Part shown: piece after piece, positions 9,821-21,052 of the stretch
Layout of the letters: each line of letters begins with the position of its first letter
How positions within the stretch are numbered: position 1 is the first letter of the stretch
Assembly: GCA_964036665.1 (NCBI GenBank)
Contig: OZ038530.1
Coordinates: forward strand, 1,364,001 to 1,428,000
DNA: 64,000 nt
Direction of reading: 5' to 3'
From: Gordius sp. MW1
Taxonomy: Eukaryota; Nematomorpha; Gordioida; Gordea; Gordiidae
The notes under the pieces: generated by a model
The model's database searches: none
What the model saw: only the letters and a program-made list of their open reading frames with translations
What the model was told of the DNA's origin: nothing
Position numbers and translations under genes: made by a program

Positions 9821-12800
9821 GTCCGTTGTCCGTCCGTTGTCCGCCCGTTGTCCGTCTGTTGTCCGTCCGTTGTCCGTCCGTTGTCCGTTCGTTGTCCGTT
9901 CGTTGTCCTTCCGTTGTCCTTCCGTTGTCCTTCCGTTGTCCGTCCCTTGTCCGTCTGATGTCCTTCCGTTGTCCGTCTGATGTCCTTTTGTTGTCCGTCC
10001 GTTGTCCGTCTGATGTCCTTTTGTTGTCTGTCCGTTGTCCGTTCGTTGTCCGTTCGTTGTCCGTTCGTTGTCCGTCCGTTGTCCTTCCGTTGTCCGTCTG
10101 AAGTCCGCCTGTTGTCCGTCCGTTGTCCGTCTGATGTCCTTTTGTTGTCCGTCCGTTGTCCGTCCGTTGTCCTTTTGTTGTCCGTTCGTTGTCCGTCCGT
10201 TGTCCGCCCGTTGTCCTTCCGTTGTCCTTCCGTTGTCCGTCCGTTGTCCGTTCTTTGTCCGTCCCTTGTCCGTCTGATGTCCTTTTGTTGTCCGTCCGTT
10301 GTCCGTCCGTTGTCCTTTTGTTGTCTGTCCGTTGTCCGTTCGTTGTCCGTTCGTTGTCCGTTCGTTGTCCGTCCGTTGTCCTTCCGTTGTCCGTCTGAAG
10401 TCCGCCTGTTGTCCGTCCGTTGTCCGTCTGATGTCCTTTTGTTGTCTGTCCGTTGTCCGTTCGTTGTCCGTTCGTTGTCCGTTCGTTGTCCGTCCGTTGT
10501 CCGCCCGTTGTCCTTCCGTTGTCCTTCCGTTGTCCGTCCGTTGTCCGTCCGTTGTCCGTCCGTTGTCCTTCCGTTGTCCGTCCGTTGTCCGTCCGTTGTC
10601 CGTCCGTTGTCCGTCTGATGTCCTTTTGTTGTCCGTCCGTTGTCCGTCCGTTGTCCGTTCGTTGTCCGTCCCTTGTCCGTCTGATGTCCTTTTGTTGTCC
10701 GTCCGTTGTCCGTTCGTTGTCCGTTCGTTGTCCGTCCGTTGTCCGTCCGTTGTCCTTTTGTTGTCCGTTCGTTGTCCGTCCGTTGTCCGCCCGTTGTCCT
10801 TCCGTTGTCCTTCCGTTGTCCGTCCGTTGTCCGTCCGTTGTCCGTCCGTTGTCCTTCCGTTGTCCGTCCGTTGTCCTTCCGTTGTCCGTCCGTTGTCCTT
10901 CCGTTGTCCTTCCGTTGTCCGTCCGTTGTCCGTCTGATGTCCTTTTGTTGTCCGTCCGTTGTCCGTCCGTTGTCCGTTCGTTGTCCGTCCCTTGTCCGTC
11001 TGATGTCCTTTTGTTGTCCGTCCGTTGTCCGTTCGTTGTCCGTTCGTTGTCCGTTCGTTGTCCGTCTGATGTCCTTTTGTTGTCCTTCCGTTGTCCGTTC
11101 GTTGTCCGTCTGATGTCCTTCCGTTGTCCGTCCGTTGTCCGCCCGTTGTCCTTCCGTTGTCCTTCCGTTGTCCGTCCGTTGTCCGTCCGTTGTCCGCCCG
11201 TTGTCCGTCTGATGTCCTTTTGTTGTCCGTCCGTTGTCCGTCCGTTGTCCGTTCTTTGTCCGTCCCTTGTCCGTCTGATGTCCTTTTGTTGTCCGTCCGT
11301 TGTCCGTCCGTTGTCCTTTTGTTGTCTGTCCGTTGTCCGTTCGTTGTCCGTTCGTTGTCCGTTCGTTGTCCGTCCGTTGTCCTTCCGTTGTCCGTCTGAA
11401 GTCCGCCTGTTGTCCGTCCGTTGTCCGTCTGATGTCCTTTTGTTGTCTGTCCGTTGTCCGTTCGTTGTCCTTCCGTTGTCCGTCCGTTGTCCGTCTGATG
11501 TCCTTCCGTTGTCCGTCCGTTGTCCGTCCGTTGTCCGTCCGTTGTCCGCCCGTTGTCCTTCCGTTGTCCGTCCGTTGTCCCTCCGTTGTCCGTCTGATGT
11601 CCTTCCGTTGTCCGTCCGTTGTCCTTCCGTTGTCCGTCCCTTGTCCGTCTGATGTCCTTCCGTTGTCCGTCCGTTGTCCGTCCGTTGTCCGCCCGTTGTC
11701 TATCCGTTGTCCTTCCGTTGTCTGTCCGTTGTCCGTCTGATGTCCTTTTGTTGTCCGCCCGTTGTCCTTCCGTAGTCCGCCCGTTGTCCGTCCGTTGTCC
11801 TTCCGTTGTCCTTCCGTTGTCCGTTCGTTGTCCGTTCTTTGTCCGTCCCTTGTCCGTCTGATGTCCTTCCGTTGTCCGTCCGTTGTCCGTCCGTTGTCCG
11901 CCCGTTGTCCTTCCGTTGTCCGTCCGTTGTCCGTCTGATGTCCTTCCGTTGTCCGTCCGTTGTCCGTCCGTTGTCCGCCCGTTGTCTATCCGTTGTCCTT
12001 CCGTTGTCTGTCCGTTGTCCGTCTGATGTCCTTTTGTTGTCCGCCCGTTGTCCTTCCGTAGTCCGCCCGTTGTCCGTCCGTTGTCCTTCCGTTGTCCTTC
12101 CGTTGTCCGTTCGTTGTCCGTTCGTTGTCCGTCCGTTGTCCGTCTGATGTCCTTCCGTTGTCCGTCCGTTGTCCGTCCGTTGTCCGCCCGTTGTCCTTCC
12201 GTTGTCCGTCCGTTGTCCGTCCGTTGTCCGTCTGATGTCCTTCAGTTGTCCGTCCGTTGTCCTTCCGTTGTCCGTCCGTTGTCCGTCCGTTGTCCGCCCG
12301 TTGTCCTTCCGTTGTCCTTCCGTTGTCCTTCCGTTGTCCGTCCGTTGTCCTTCCGTTGTCCGTCCGTTGTCCGTCCGTTGTCCGTCTGATGTCCTTTTGT
12401 TGTCCTTCCGTTGTCCGTCCGTTGTCCGTCCGTTGTCCGTTCGTTGTCCGTCCGTTGTCCGTCCGTTGTCCCTCTGATGTCCTTCCGTTGTCCGTCCGTT
12501 GTCCGTTCGTTGTCCGCCCGTTGTCCTTCCGTTGTCCTTCCGTTGTCCTTCCGTTGTCCGTCCGTTGTCCTTCCGTTGTCCATCCGTTGTCCGTCTGATG
12601 TCCTTTTGTTGTCCGTTCGTTGTCCGTTCGTTGTCCGTCCGTTGTCCGTCCGTTGTCCGTCCGTTGTCCTTCCGTTGTCCTTCCGTTGTCCGTCCGTTGT
12701 CCGTCTGATGTCATTTTGTTGTCCGTCCGTTGTCCGTTCGTTGTCCGTCTGATGTCCTTCCGTTGTCCGTCCGTTGTCCGCCCGTTGTCCGTCCGTTGTC

Positions 12801-15800
12801 CTTCCGTTGTCCGTCTGATGTCCTTTTGTTGTCCGTCCGTTGTCCGTCCGTTGTCCTTCCGTTGTCCGTCTGAAGTCCGCCTGTTGTCCGTCCGTTGTCC
12901 GTCCGTTGTCCATTCGTTGTATGTCCGTTGTCCTTCCGTTGTCCGTCCGTTGTCCTTCCGTTGTCCTTCCGTTGTCCGTCCGTTGTCCTTCCGTTGTCCG
13001 TCCGTTGTCCGTCTGATGTCCTTTTGTTGTCCGTCCGTTGTCCGTCTGATGTCATTTTGTTGTCCGTCCGTTGTCCGTTCGTTGTCCGTCTGATGTCCTT
13101 CCGTTGTCCTTTTGTTGTCCTTCCGTTGTCCGTCCGTTGTCCGTCTGATGTCCTTTTGTTGTCCGTCCGTTGTCCGTCCGTTGTCCGTTCTTTGTCCGTC
13201 CCTTGTCCGTCTGATGTCCTTTTGTTGTCCGTCCGTTGTCCGTCCGTTGTCCTTTTGTTGTCTGTCCGTTGTCCGTTCGTTGTCCGTTCGTTGTCCGTTC
13301 GTTGTCCGTCCGTTGTCCTTCCGTTGTCTGTCTGAAGTCCGCCTGTTGTCCGTCCGTTGTCCGTCTGATGTCCTTTTGTTGTCTGTCCGTTGTCCGTTCG
13401 TTGTCCGTTCGTTGTCCGTTCGTTGTCCGTCCGTTGTCCGCCCGTTGTCCTTCCGTTGTCCTTCCGTTGTCCGTCCGTTGTCCGTCCGTTGTCCTTCCGT
13501 TGTCCGTCAGATGTCCTTTTGTTGTCTGTCCGTTGTCCGTTCGTTGTCCGCCCGTTGTCCTTCCGTTGTCCTTCCGTTGTCCGTCCGTTGTCCTTCCGTT
13601 GTCCTTCCGTTGTCCTTCCGTTGTCCTTCCGTTGTCCGTCCGTTGTCCTTCCGTTGTCCTTCCGTTGTCCTTCCGTTGTCCTTCCGTTGTCCTTCCGTTG
13701 TCCGTCCGTTGTCCGTCTGATGTCCTTTTGTTGTCCGTCCGTTGTCCGTCCGTTGTCCGTTCTTTGTCCGTCCCTTGTCCGTCTGATGTCCTTTTGTTGT
13801 CCGTCCGTTGTCCGTCCGTTGTCCTTTTGTTGTCTGTCCGTTGTCCGTTCGTTGTCCGTTCGTTGTCCGTTCGTTGTCCGTCCGTTGTCCTTCCGTTGTC
13901 TGTCTGAAGTCCGCCTGTTGTCCGTTCGTTGTCCGTCTGATGTCCTTCCGTTGTCCGTCCGTTGTCCGCCCGTTGTCCGTCCGTTGTCCTTCCGTTGTCC
14001 GTCTGATGTCCTTTTGTTGTCCGTCCGTTGTCCGTCCGTTGTCCTTCCGTTGTCCGTCTGAAGTCCGCCTGTTGTCCGTCCGTTGTCCGTCCGTTGTCCA
14101 TTCGTTGTATGTCCGTTGTCCTTCCGTTGTCCGTCTGATGTCCTTTTGTTGTCCGTCCGTTGTCCTTCCGTTGTCCGTCCGTTGTCCGTCCGTTGTCCTT
14201 CCGTTGTCCGTCCGTTGTCCGTCTGATGTCCTTCCGTTGTCCATCCGTTGTCCGTCCCTTGTCCGTCTGATGTCCTTCCGTTGTCCGTCCGTTGTCCGTC
14301 TGATGTCCTTCCGTTGTCCGTCCGTTGTCCGTCCCTTGTCCGTCTGATGTCCTTCCGTTGTCCGTTCGTTGTCCGTCCGTTGTCCGCCCGTTGTCCTTCC
14401 GTTGTCCTTCCGTTGTCCGTCCGTTGTCCGTCTGATGTCCTTCCGTTGTCCGTCCGTTGTCCGTCCGTTGTCCGCCCGTTGTCCTTCCGTTGTCCGTCCG
14501 TTGTCCCTCTGATGTCCTTCCGTTGTCCGTCCGTTGTCCGTCTGATGTCATTTTGTTGTCCGTCCGTTGTCCGTTCGTTGTCCGTCTGATGTCCTTCCGT
14601 TGTCCTTTTGTTGTCCTTCCGTTGTCCGTCCGTTGTCCGTCTGATGTCCTTTTGTTGTCCGTCCGTTGTCCGTCCCTTGTCCGTCTGATGTCCTTCCGTT
14701 GTCCGTCCGTTGTCCGTCCGTTGTCCGCCCGTTGTCCTTCCGTTGTCCTTCCGTTGTCCGTCCGTTGTCCGTCTGATGTCCTTCCGTTGTCCGTCCGTTG
14801 TCCGTCCGTTGTCCGCCCGTTGTCCTTCCGTTGTCCGTCCGTTGTCCCTCTGATGTCCTTCCGTTGTCCGTCCGTTGTCCGTCTGATGTCATTTTGTTGT
14901 CCGTCCGTTGTCCGTTCGTTGTCCGTCTGATGTCCTTCCGTTGTCCTTTTGTTGTCCTTCCGTTGTCCGTCAGTTGTCCGTCTGATGTCCTTTTGTTGTC
15001 CGTCCGTTGTCCGTCCGTTGTCCGTTCTTTGTCCGTCTGATGTCATTTTGTTGTCCGTCCGTTGTCCGTTCGTTGTCCGTCTGATGTCCTTCCGTTGTCC
15101 TTTTGTTGTCCTTCCGTTGTCCGTCCGTTGTCCGTCTGATGTCCTTTTGTTGTCCGTCCGTTGTCCGTCCGTTGTCCGTTCTTTGTCCGTCCCTTGTCCG
15201 TCTGATGTCCTTTTGTTGTCCGTCCGTTGTCCGTCCGTTGTCCTTTTGTTGTCTGTCCGTTGTCCGTTCGTTGTCCGTCCGTTGTCCTTCCGTTGTCTGT
15301 CTGAAGTCCGCCTGTTGTCCGTCCGTTGTCCGTCTGATGTCCTTTTGTTGTCTGTCCGTTGTCCGTTCGTTGTCCGTTCGTTGTCCGTTCGTTGTCCGTC
15401 CGTTGTCCGCCCGTTGTCCTTCCGTTGTCCTTCCGTTGTCCGTCCGTTGTCCGTCCGTTGTCCTTCCGTTGTCCGTCAGATGTCCTTTTGTTGTCTGTCC
15501 GTTGTCCGTTCGTTGTCCGCCCGTTGTCCTTCCGTTGTCCTTCCGTTGTCCTTCCGTTGTCCGTCCGTTGTCCTTCCGTTGTCCTTCCGTTGTCCGTCCG
15601 TTGTCCGTCTGATGTCCTTCCGTTGTCCGTCCGTTGTCCGTCCGTTGTCTGCCCGTTGTCCTTCCGTTGTCCGTCCGTTGTCCCTCTGATGTCCTTCCGT
15701 TGTCCGTCCGTTGTCCGTCTGATGTCATTTTGTTGTCCGTCCGTTGTCCGTTCGTTGTCCGTCTGATGTCCTTCCGTTGTCCTTTTGTTGTCCTTCCGTT

Positions 15801-18788
15801 GTCCGTCCGTTGTCCGTCTGATGTCCTTTTGTTGTCGGTCCGTTGTCCGTCCGTTGTCCGTTCTTTGTCCGTCCCTTGTCCGTCTGATGTCCTTCCGTTG
15901 TCCTTCCGTTGTCCGTCCGTTGTCCGTCTGATGTCCTTCCGTTGTCCGTCCGTTGTCCGTCCGTTGTCCGCCCGTTGTCCTTCCGTTGTCCGTCCGTTGT
16001 CCCTCTGATGTCCTTCCGTTGTCCGTCCGTTGTCCGTCTGATGTCATTTTGTTGTCCGTCCGTTGTCCGTTCGTTGTCCGTCTGATGTCCTTCCGTTGTC
16101 CTTTTGTTGTCCTTCCGTTGTCCGTCCGTTGTCCGTCTGATGTCCTTGTGTTGTCCGTCCGTTGTCCGTCCGTTGTCCGTTCTTTGTCCGTCCGTTGTCC
16201 GTCTGATGTCATTTTGTTGTCCGTCCGTTGTCCGTTCGTTGTCCGTCTGATGTCCTTCCGTTGTCCTTGTGTTGTCCTTCCGTTGTCCGTCCGTTGTCCG
16301 TCTGATGTCCTTTTGTTGTCCGTCCGTTGTCCGTCCGTTGTCCGTTCTTTGTCCGTCCCTTGTCCGTCTGATGTCCTTTTGTTGTCCGTCCGTTGTCCGT
16401 CCGTTGTCCTTTTGTTGTCTGTCCATTGTCCGTTCGTTGTCCGTTCGTTGTCCGTTCGTTGTCCGTCCGTTGTCCTTCCGTTGTCTGTCTGAAGTCCGCC
16501 TGTTGTCCGTCCGTTGTCCGTCTGATGTCCTTTTGTTGTCTGTCCGTTGTCCGTTCGTTGTCCGTTCGTTGTCCGTTCGTTGTCCGTCCGTTGTCCGCCC
16601 GTTGTCCTTCCGTTGTCCTTCCGTTGTCCGTCCGTTGTCCGTCCGTTGTCCTTCCGTTGTCCGTCAGATGTCCTTTTGTTGTCTGTCCGTTGTCCGTTCG
16701 TTGTCCGCCCGTTGTCCTTCCGTTGTCCTTCCGTTGTCCTTCCGTTGTCCTTCCGTTGTCCGTCCGTTGTCCTTCCGTTGTCCTTCCGTTGTCCTTCCGT
16801 TGTCCGTCCGTTGTCCTTCCGTTGTCCTTCCGTTGTCCTTCCGTTGTCCGTCTGATGTCCTTTTGTTGTCCGTCCGTTGTCCGTCCGTTGTCCTTTTGTT
16901 GTCTGTCCGTTGTCCGTTCGTTGTCCGTTCGTTGTCCGTTCGTTGTCCGTCCGTTGTCCTTCCGTTGTCCGTCTGATGTCCTTTTGTTGTCCTTCCGTTG
17001 TCCGTCCGTTGTCCGTCTGATGTCCTTCCGTTGTCCATCCGTTGTCCGTCCCTTGTCCGTCTGATGTCCTTCCGTTGTCCGTCTGATGTCCTTTTGTTGT
17101 CCGTCCGTTGTCCGTCTGATGTCCTTTTGTTGTCCTTCCGTTGTCCGTCATTTGTCCGCCCGTTGTCCGTCCGTTGTCCGTCCGTTGTCCGTCAGATGTC
17201 CTTTTGTTGTCCGCCCATTGTCCGCCCGTTGTCCGTCCGTTGTCCGTCCGTTGTCCTTCCGTTGTCCGTCTGATGTCCTTTTGTTGTCCGTCCGTTGTCC
17301 GTCCGTTGTCCGCCCGTTGTCCTTCGGTTGTCCTTCCGTTGTCCGCCCGTTGTCCGCCCGTTGTCCGTCCGTTGTCCGTCCGTTGTCCGTCCGTTGTCCT
17401 TCCGTTGTCCGTCTGATGTCCTTTTGTTGTCCGTCCGTTGTCCGTCCGTTGTCCGTCCGTTGTCCGCCCGTTGTCCTTCCGTTGTCCGTCCGTTGTCCCT
17501 CTGATGTCCTTCCGTTGTCCGTCCGTTGTCCGTCCGTTGTCCGCCCGTTGTCCTTCCGTTGTCCGTCCGTTGTCCGTCCGTTGTCCTTCCGTTGTCCTTC
17601 CGTTGTCCGTTCGTTGTCCTTCCGTTGTCCGTCTGATGTCCTTTTGTTGTCCGTCCGTTGTCCGTCCGTTGTCCTTCCGTTGTCCGTCTGATGTCCTTTT
17701 GTTGTCCGTCCGTTGTCCGTCCGTTGTCCTTTTGTTGTCTGTCCGTTGTCCGTTCGTTGTCCGTTCGTTGTCCGTTCGTTGTCCGTCCGTTGTCCTTCCG
17801 TTGTCCGTCTGATGTCCTTTTGTTGTCCTTCCGTTGTCCGTCCCTTGTCCGTCTGATGTCCTTTTGTTGTCCTTCCGTTGTCCGTTCGTTGTCCGTCTGA
17901 TGTCCTTCCGTTGTCCGTCCGTTGTCCGCCCGTTGTCCTTCCGTTGTCCGTCCGTTGTCCGTCCGTTGTCCTTCCGTTGTCCGTCTGATGTCCTTCCGTT
18001 GTCCATCCGTTGTCCGTCCCTTGTCCGTCTGATGTCCTTCCGTTGTCCGTCCGTTGTCCGTCTGATGTCCTTCCGTTGTCCGTCCGTTGTCCGTCCCTTG
18101 TCCGTCTAATGTCCTTCCGTTGTCCGTCCGTTGTCCGTCCGTTGTCCTTCCGTTGTCCGTTCTTTGTCCATCTGATGTCCTTTTGTTGTCCGTCCGTTGT
18201 CCGTTCGTTGTCCGTTCGTTGTCCGTTCGTTGTCCGTCTGATGTCCTTTTGTTGTCCTTCCGTTGTCCGTTCGTTGTCCGTCTGATGTCCTTCCGTTGTC
18301 CGTCCGTTGTCCGCCCGTTGTCCTTCCGTTGTCCTTCCGTTGTACTTCCGTTGTCCGTCTGATGTCCGCCCGTTGTCCTTCCGTTGTCCGTCCGTTGTCC
18401 GCCCGTTGTCCTTCCGTTGTCCTTCCGTTGTCCGTCCGTTGTCCTTCCGTTGTCCGTCCGTTGTCCGTTCGTTGTCCGTTCGTTGTCCGCCCGTTGTCCT
18501 TCCGTTGTCCTTCCGTTGTCCGTCCGTTGTCCTTCCGTTGTCCGTCCGTTGTCCGTCTGATGTCCTTTTGTTGTCCGTCCGTTGTCCGTCTGATGTCCTT
18601 TTGTTGTCCTTCCGTTGTCCGTCCGTTGTCCGTCTGATGTCCTTCCGTTGTCCATCCGTTGTCCGTCCCTTGTCCATCTGATGTCCTTCCGTTGTCCGTC
18701 CGTTGTCCGTCTGATGTCCTTCCGTTGTCCGTCCGTTGTCCGTCCCTTGTCCGTCTGATGTCCTTCCGTTGTCCGTCCGTTGTCCATC
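9821..18788 (+). repeat. 11-bp satellite array, segment 5 (longest spacer-free stretch before 52.9 kb)
   Basis: Nearly 9 kb of 11-mers with no spacer. It holds variants rare elsewhere: TTGTCTGTCCG, the phrase GTCTGAAGTCCGCCTG (10.1-16.5 kb), ATGTCATTTTG, and TTGTATGTCCG near 12.9 and 14.1 kb. Its right part, from 14161, belongs to the 6.9-kb duplication. No other feature is visible. Confidence 0.97.
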
Positions 18789-21052
18789 AGGAGGCTACAA
18801 GTTTGAATCCCGGAGAGTATTCTGTTCTTGTTAATAACATTGATAATATGACTTTTTAGCCGTCCGCTGAAATTTTCACGAAGCCTATATGGTTGAACAA
18901 AAAAATTTAAAAAATTTTCAAGTCGAAAAAATTTTTTTTGTCGGAATTCACCTCTGATATCGAAAATTTTCATGAGGCCTATATGGTGTTACAAAAAAAT
19001 TGAAAAAATTTTGAGGTCGAAAAAAATATTTTTTGATAAAAAAATTTAATAAATTGCATAGCACGGAGGGACGACGGAGGGACGACAGAGGGACGACGGA
19101 CGGACGACGGAGAGACGACGGAGGGAGGACGGACGGACAACGGAGGGACGACGGACCGTCCGTTGTCCGTCAGGAGGCAACAAGTTTGAATCCGTGAGAG
19201 TATTCTGTTGATAATATGACTTTTTGGCCGTCCGCTGGCTACGTCCGTTGTCCGTCCGTTGTCCGCCCGTTGTCCGTCTGTTGTCCGTCCGTTGTCCGTC
19301 CGTTGTCCGTTCGTTGTCCGTTCGTTGTCCTTCCGTTGTCCTTCCGTTGTCCTTCCGTTGTCCGTCCCTTGTCCGTCTGATGTCCTTCCGTTGTCCGTCT
19401 GATGTCCTTTTGTTGTCCGTCCGTTGTCCGTCTGATGTCCTTTTGTTGTCCTTCCGTTGTCCGTCATTTGTCCGCCCGTTGTCCGTCCGTTGTCCGTCCG
19501 TTGTCCGTCAGATGTCCTTTTGTTGTCCGCCCATTGTCCGCCCGTTGTCCGTCCGTTGTCCGTCCGTTGTCCTTCCGTTGTCCGTCTGATGTCCTTTTGT
19601 TGTCCGTCCGTTGTCCGTCCGTTGTCCGCCCGTTGTCCTTCCGTTGTCCTTCCGTTGTCCGCCCGTTGTCCGCCCGTTGTCCGTCCGTTGTCCGTCCGTT
19701 GTCCGTCTGATGTCCTTCCGTTGTCCGTCCGTTGTCCGTCCGTTGTCCGCCCGTTGTCCTTCCGTTGTCCGTCCGTTGTCCCTCTGATGTCCTTCCGTTG
19801 TCCGTCCGTTGTCCGTCTGATGTCCTTCCGTTGTCCTTCCGTTGTCCGTCCGTTGTCCGTCTGATGTCCTTTTGTTGTCCGTCCGTTGTCCGTCCGTTGT
19901 CCGTTCGTTGTCCGTCCCTTGTGCGTCTGATGTCCTTTTGTTGTCCGTCCGTTGTCCGTTCGTTGTCCGTTCGTTGTCCGTCTGATGTCCTTCCGTTGTC
20001 CGTCCGTTGTCCGCCCGTTGTCCTTCCGTTGTCCGTCCGTTGTCCTTCCGTTGTCCTTCCGTTGTCCTTTTGTTGTCCGTCCGTTGTCCGTCCGTTGTCC
20101 GTTCGTTGTCCGTCCCTTGTCCGTCTGATGTCCTTTTGTTGTCCTTCCGTTGTCCGTTCGTTGTCCGTCTGATGTCCTTCCGTTGTCCGTCCGTTGTCCG
20201 CCCGTTGTCCTTCCGTTGTCCGTCCGTTGTCCGTCCGTTGTCCTTCCGTTGTCCGTCTGATGTCCTTCCGTTGTCCATCCGTTGTCCGTCCCTTGTCCGT
20301 CTGATGTCCTTCCGTTGTCCGTCCGTTGTCCGTCTGATGTCCTTCCGTTGTCCGTCCGTTGTCCGTCCCTTGTCCGTCTAATGTCCTTCCGTTGTCCGTC
20401 CGTTGTCCGTCCGTTGTCCTTCCGTTGTCCGTCCGTTGTCCGTCCGTTGTCTGTCCGTTGTCCGCCCATTGTCCGTCCGTTCTCCTTCCGTTGTCCGTCC
20501 GTTGTCCTTCCGTTGTCCGTCTGATGTCCTTTTGTTGTCCGTCCGTTGTCCGCCCGTTGTCCTTCCGTTGTCCGTTCTTTGTCCATCTGATGTCCTTTTG
20601 TTGTCCGTCCGTTGTCCGTTCGTTGTCCGTTCGTTGTCCGTTCGTTGTCCGTCTGATGTCCTTTTGTTGTCCTTCCGTTGTCCGTTCGTTGTCCGTCTGA
20701 TGTCCTTCCGTTGTCCGTCCGTTGTCCGCCCGTTGTCCTTCCGTTGTCCTTCCGTTGTACTTCCGTTGTCCGTCTGATGTCCGCCCGTTGTCCTTCCGTT
20801 GTCCGTCCGTTGTCCGCCCGTTGTCCTTCCGTTGTCCTTCCGTTGTCCGTCCGTTGTCCTTCCGTTGTCCGTCCGTTGTCCGTTCGTTGTCCGTTCGTTG
20901 TCCGCCCGTTGTCCTTCCGTTGTCCTTCCGTTGTCCGTCCGTTGTCCTTCCGTTGTCCGTCCGTTGTCCGTCTGATGTCCTTTTGTTGTCCGTCCGTTGT
21001 CCGTCTGATGTCCTTTTGTTGTCCTTCCGTTGTCCGTCCGTTGTCCGTCTGA
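14161..21052 (+). repeat. Large tandem duplication, unit A (6,892 bp)
   Basis: This block, including spacer copy 5, is followed directly by a second copy. The match starts at 14161 and 21053 (offset 6,892). After a 22-bp length difference near 16.75 kb, where unit A has twelve units and unit B ten, the offset is 6,870. Near the right end the copies part at about 21069 and 27939. Near identity, including rare variants in order, means the duplication is recent or, less likely, an assembly artefact. Confidence 0.85.
18789..19242 (+). repeat. AT-rich composite spacer, copy 5 (454 bp)
   Basis: Two-module spacer inside duplication unit A; its partner is copy 6, 6,870 bp downstream. Confidence 0.9.
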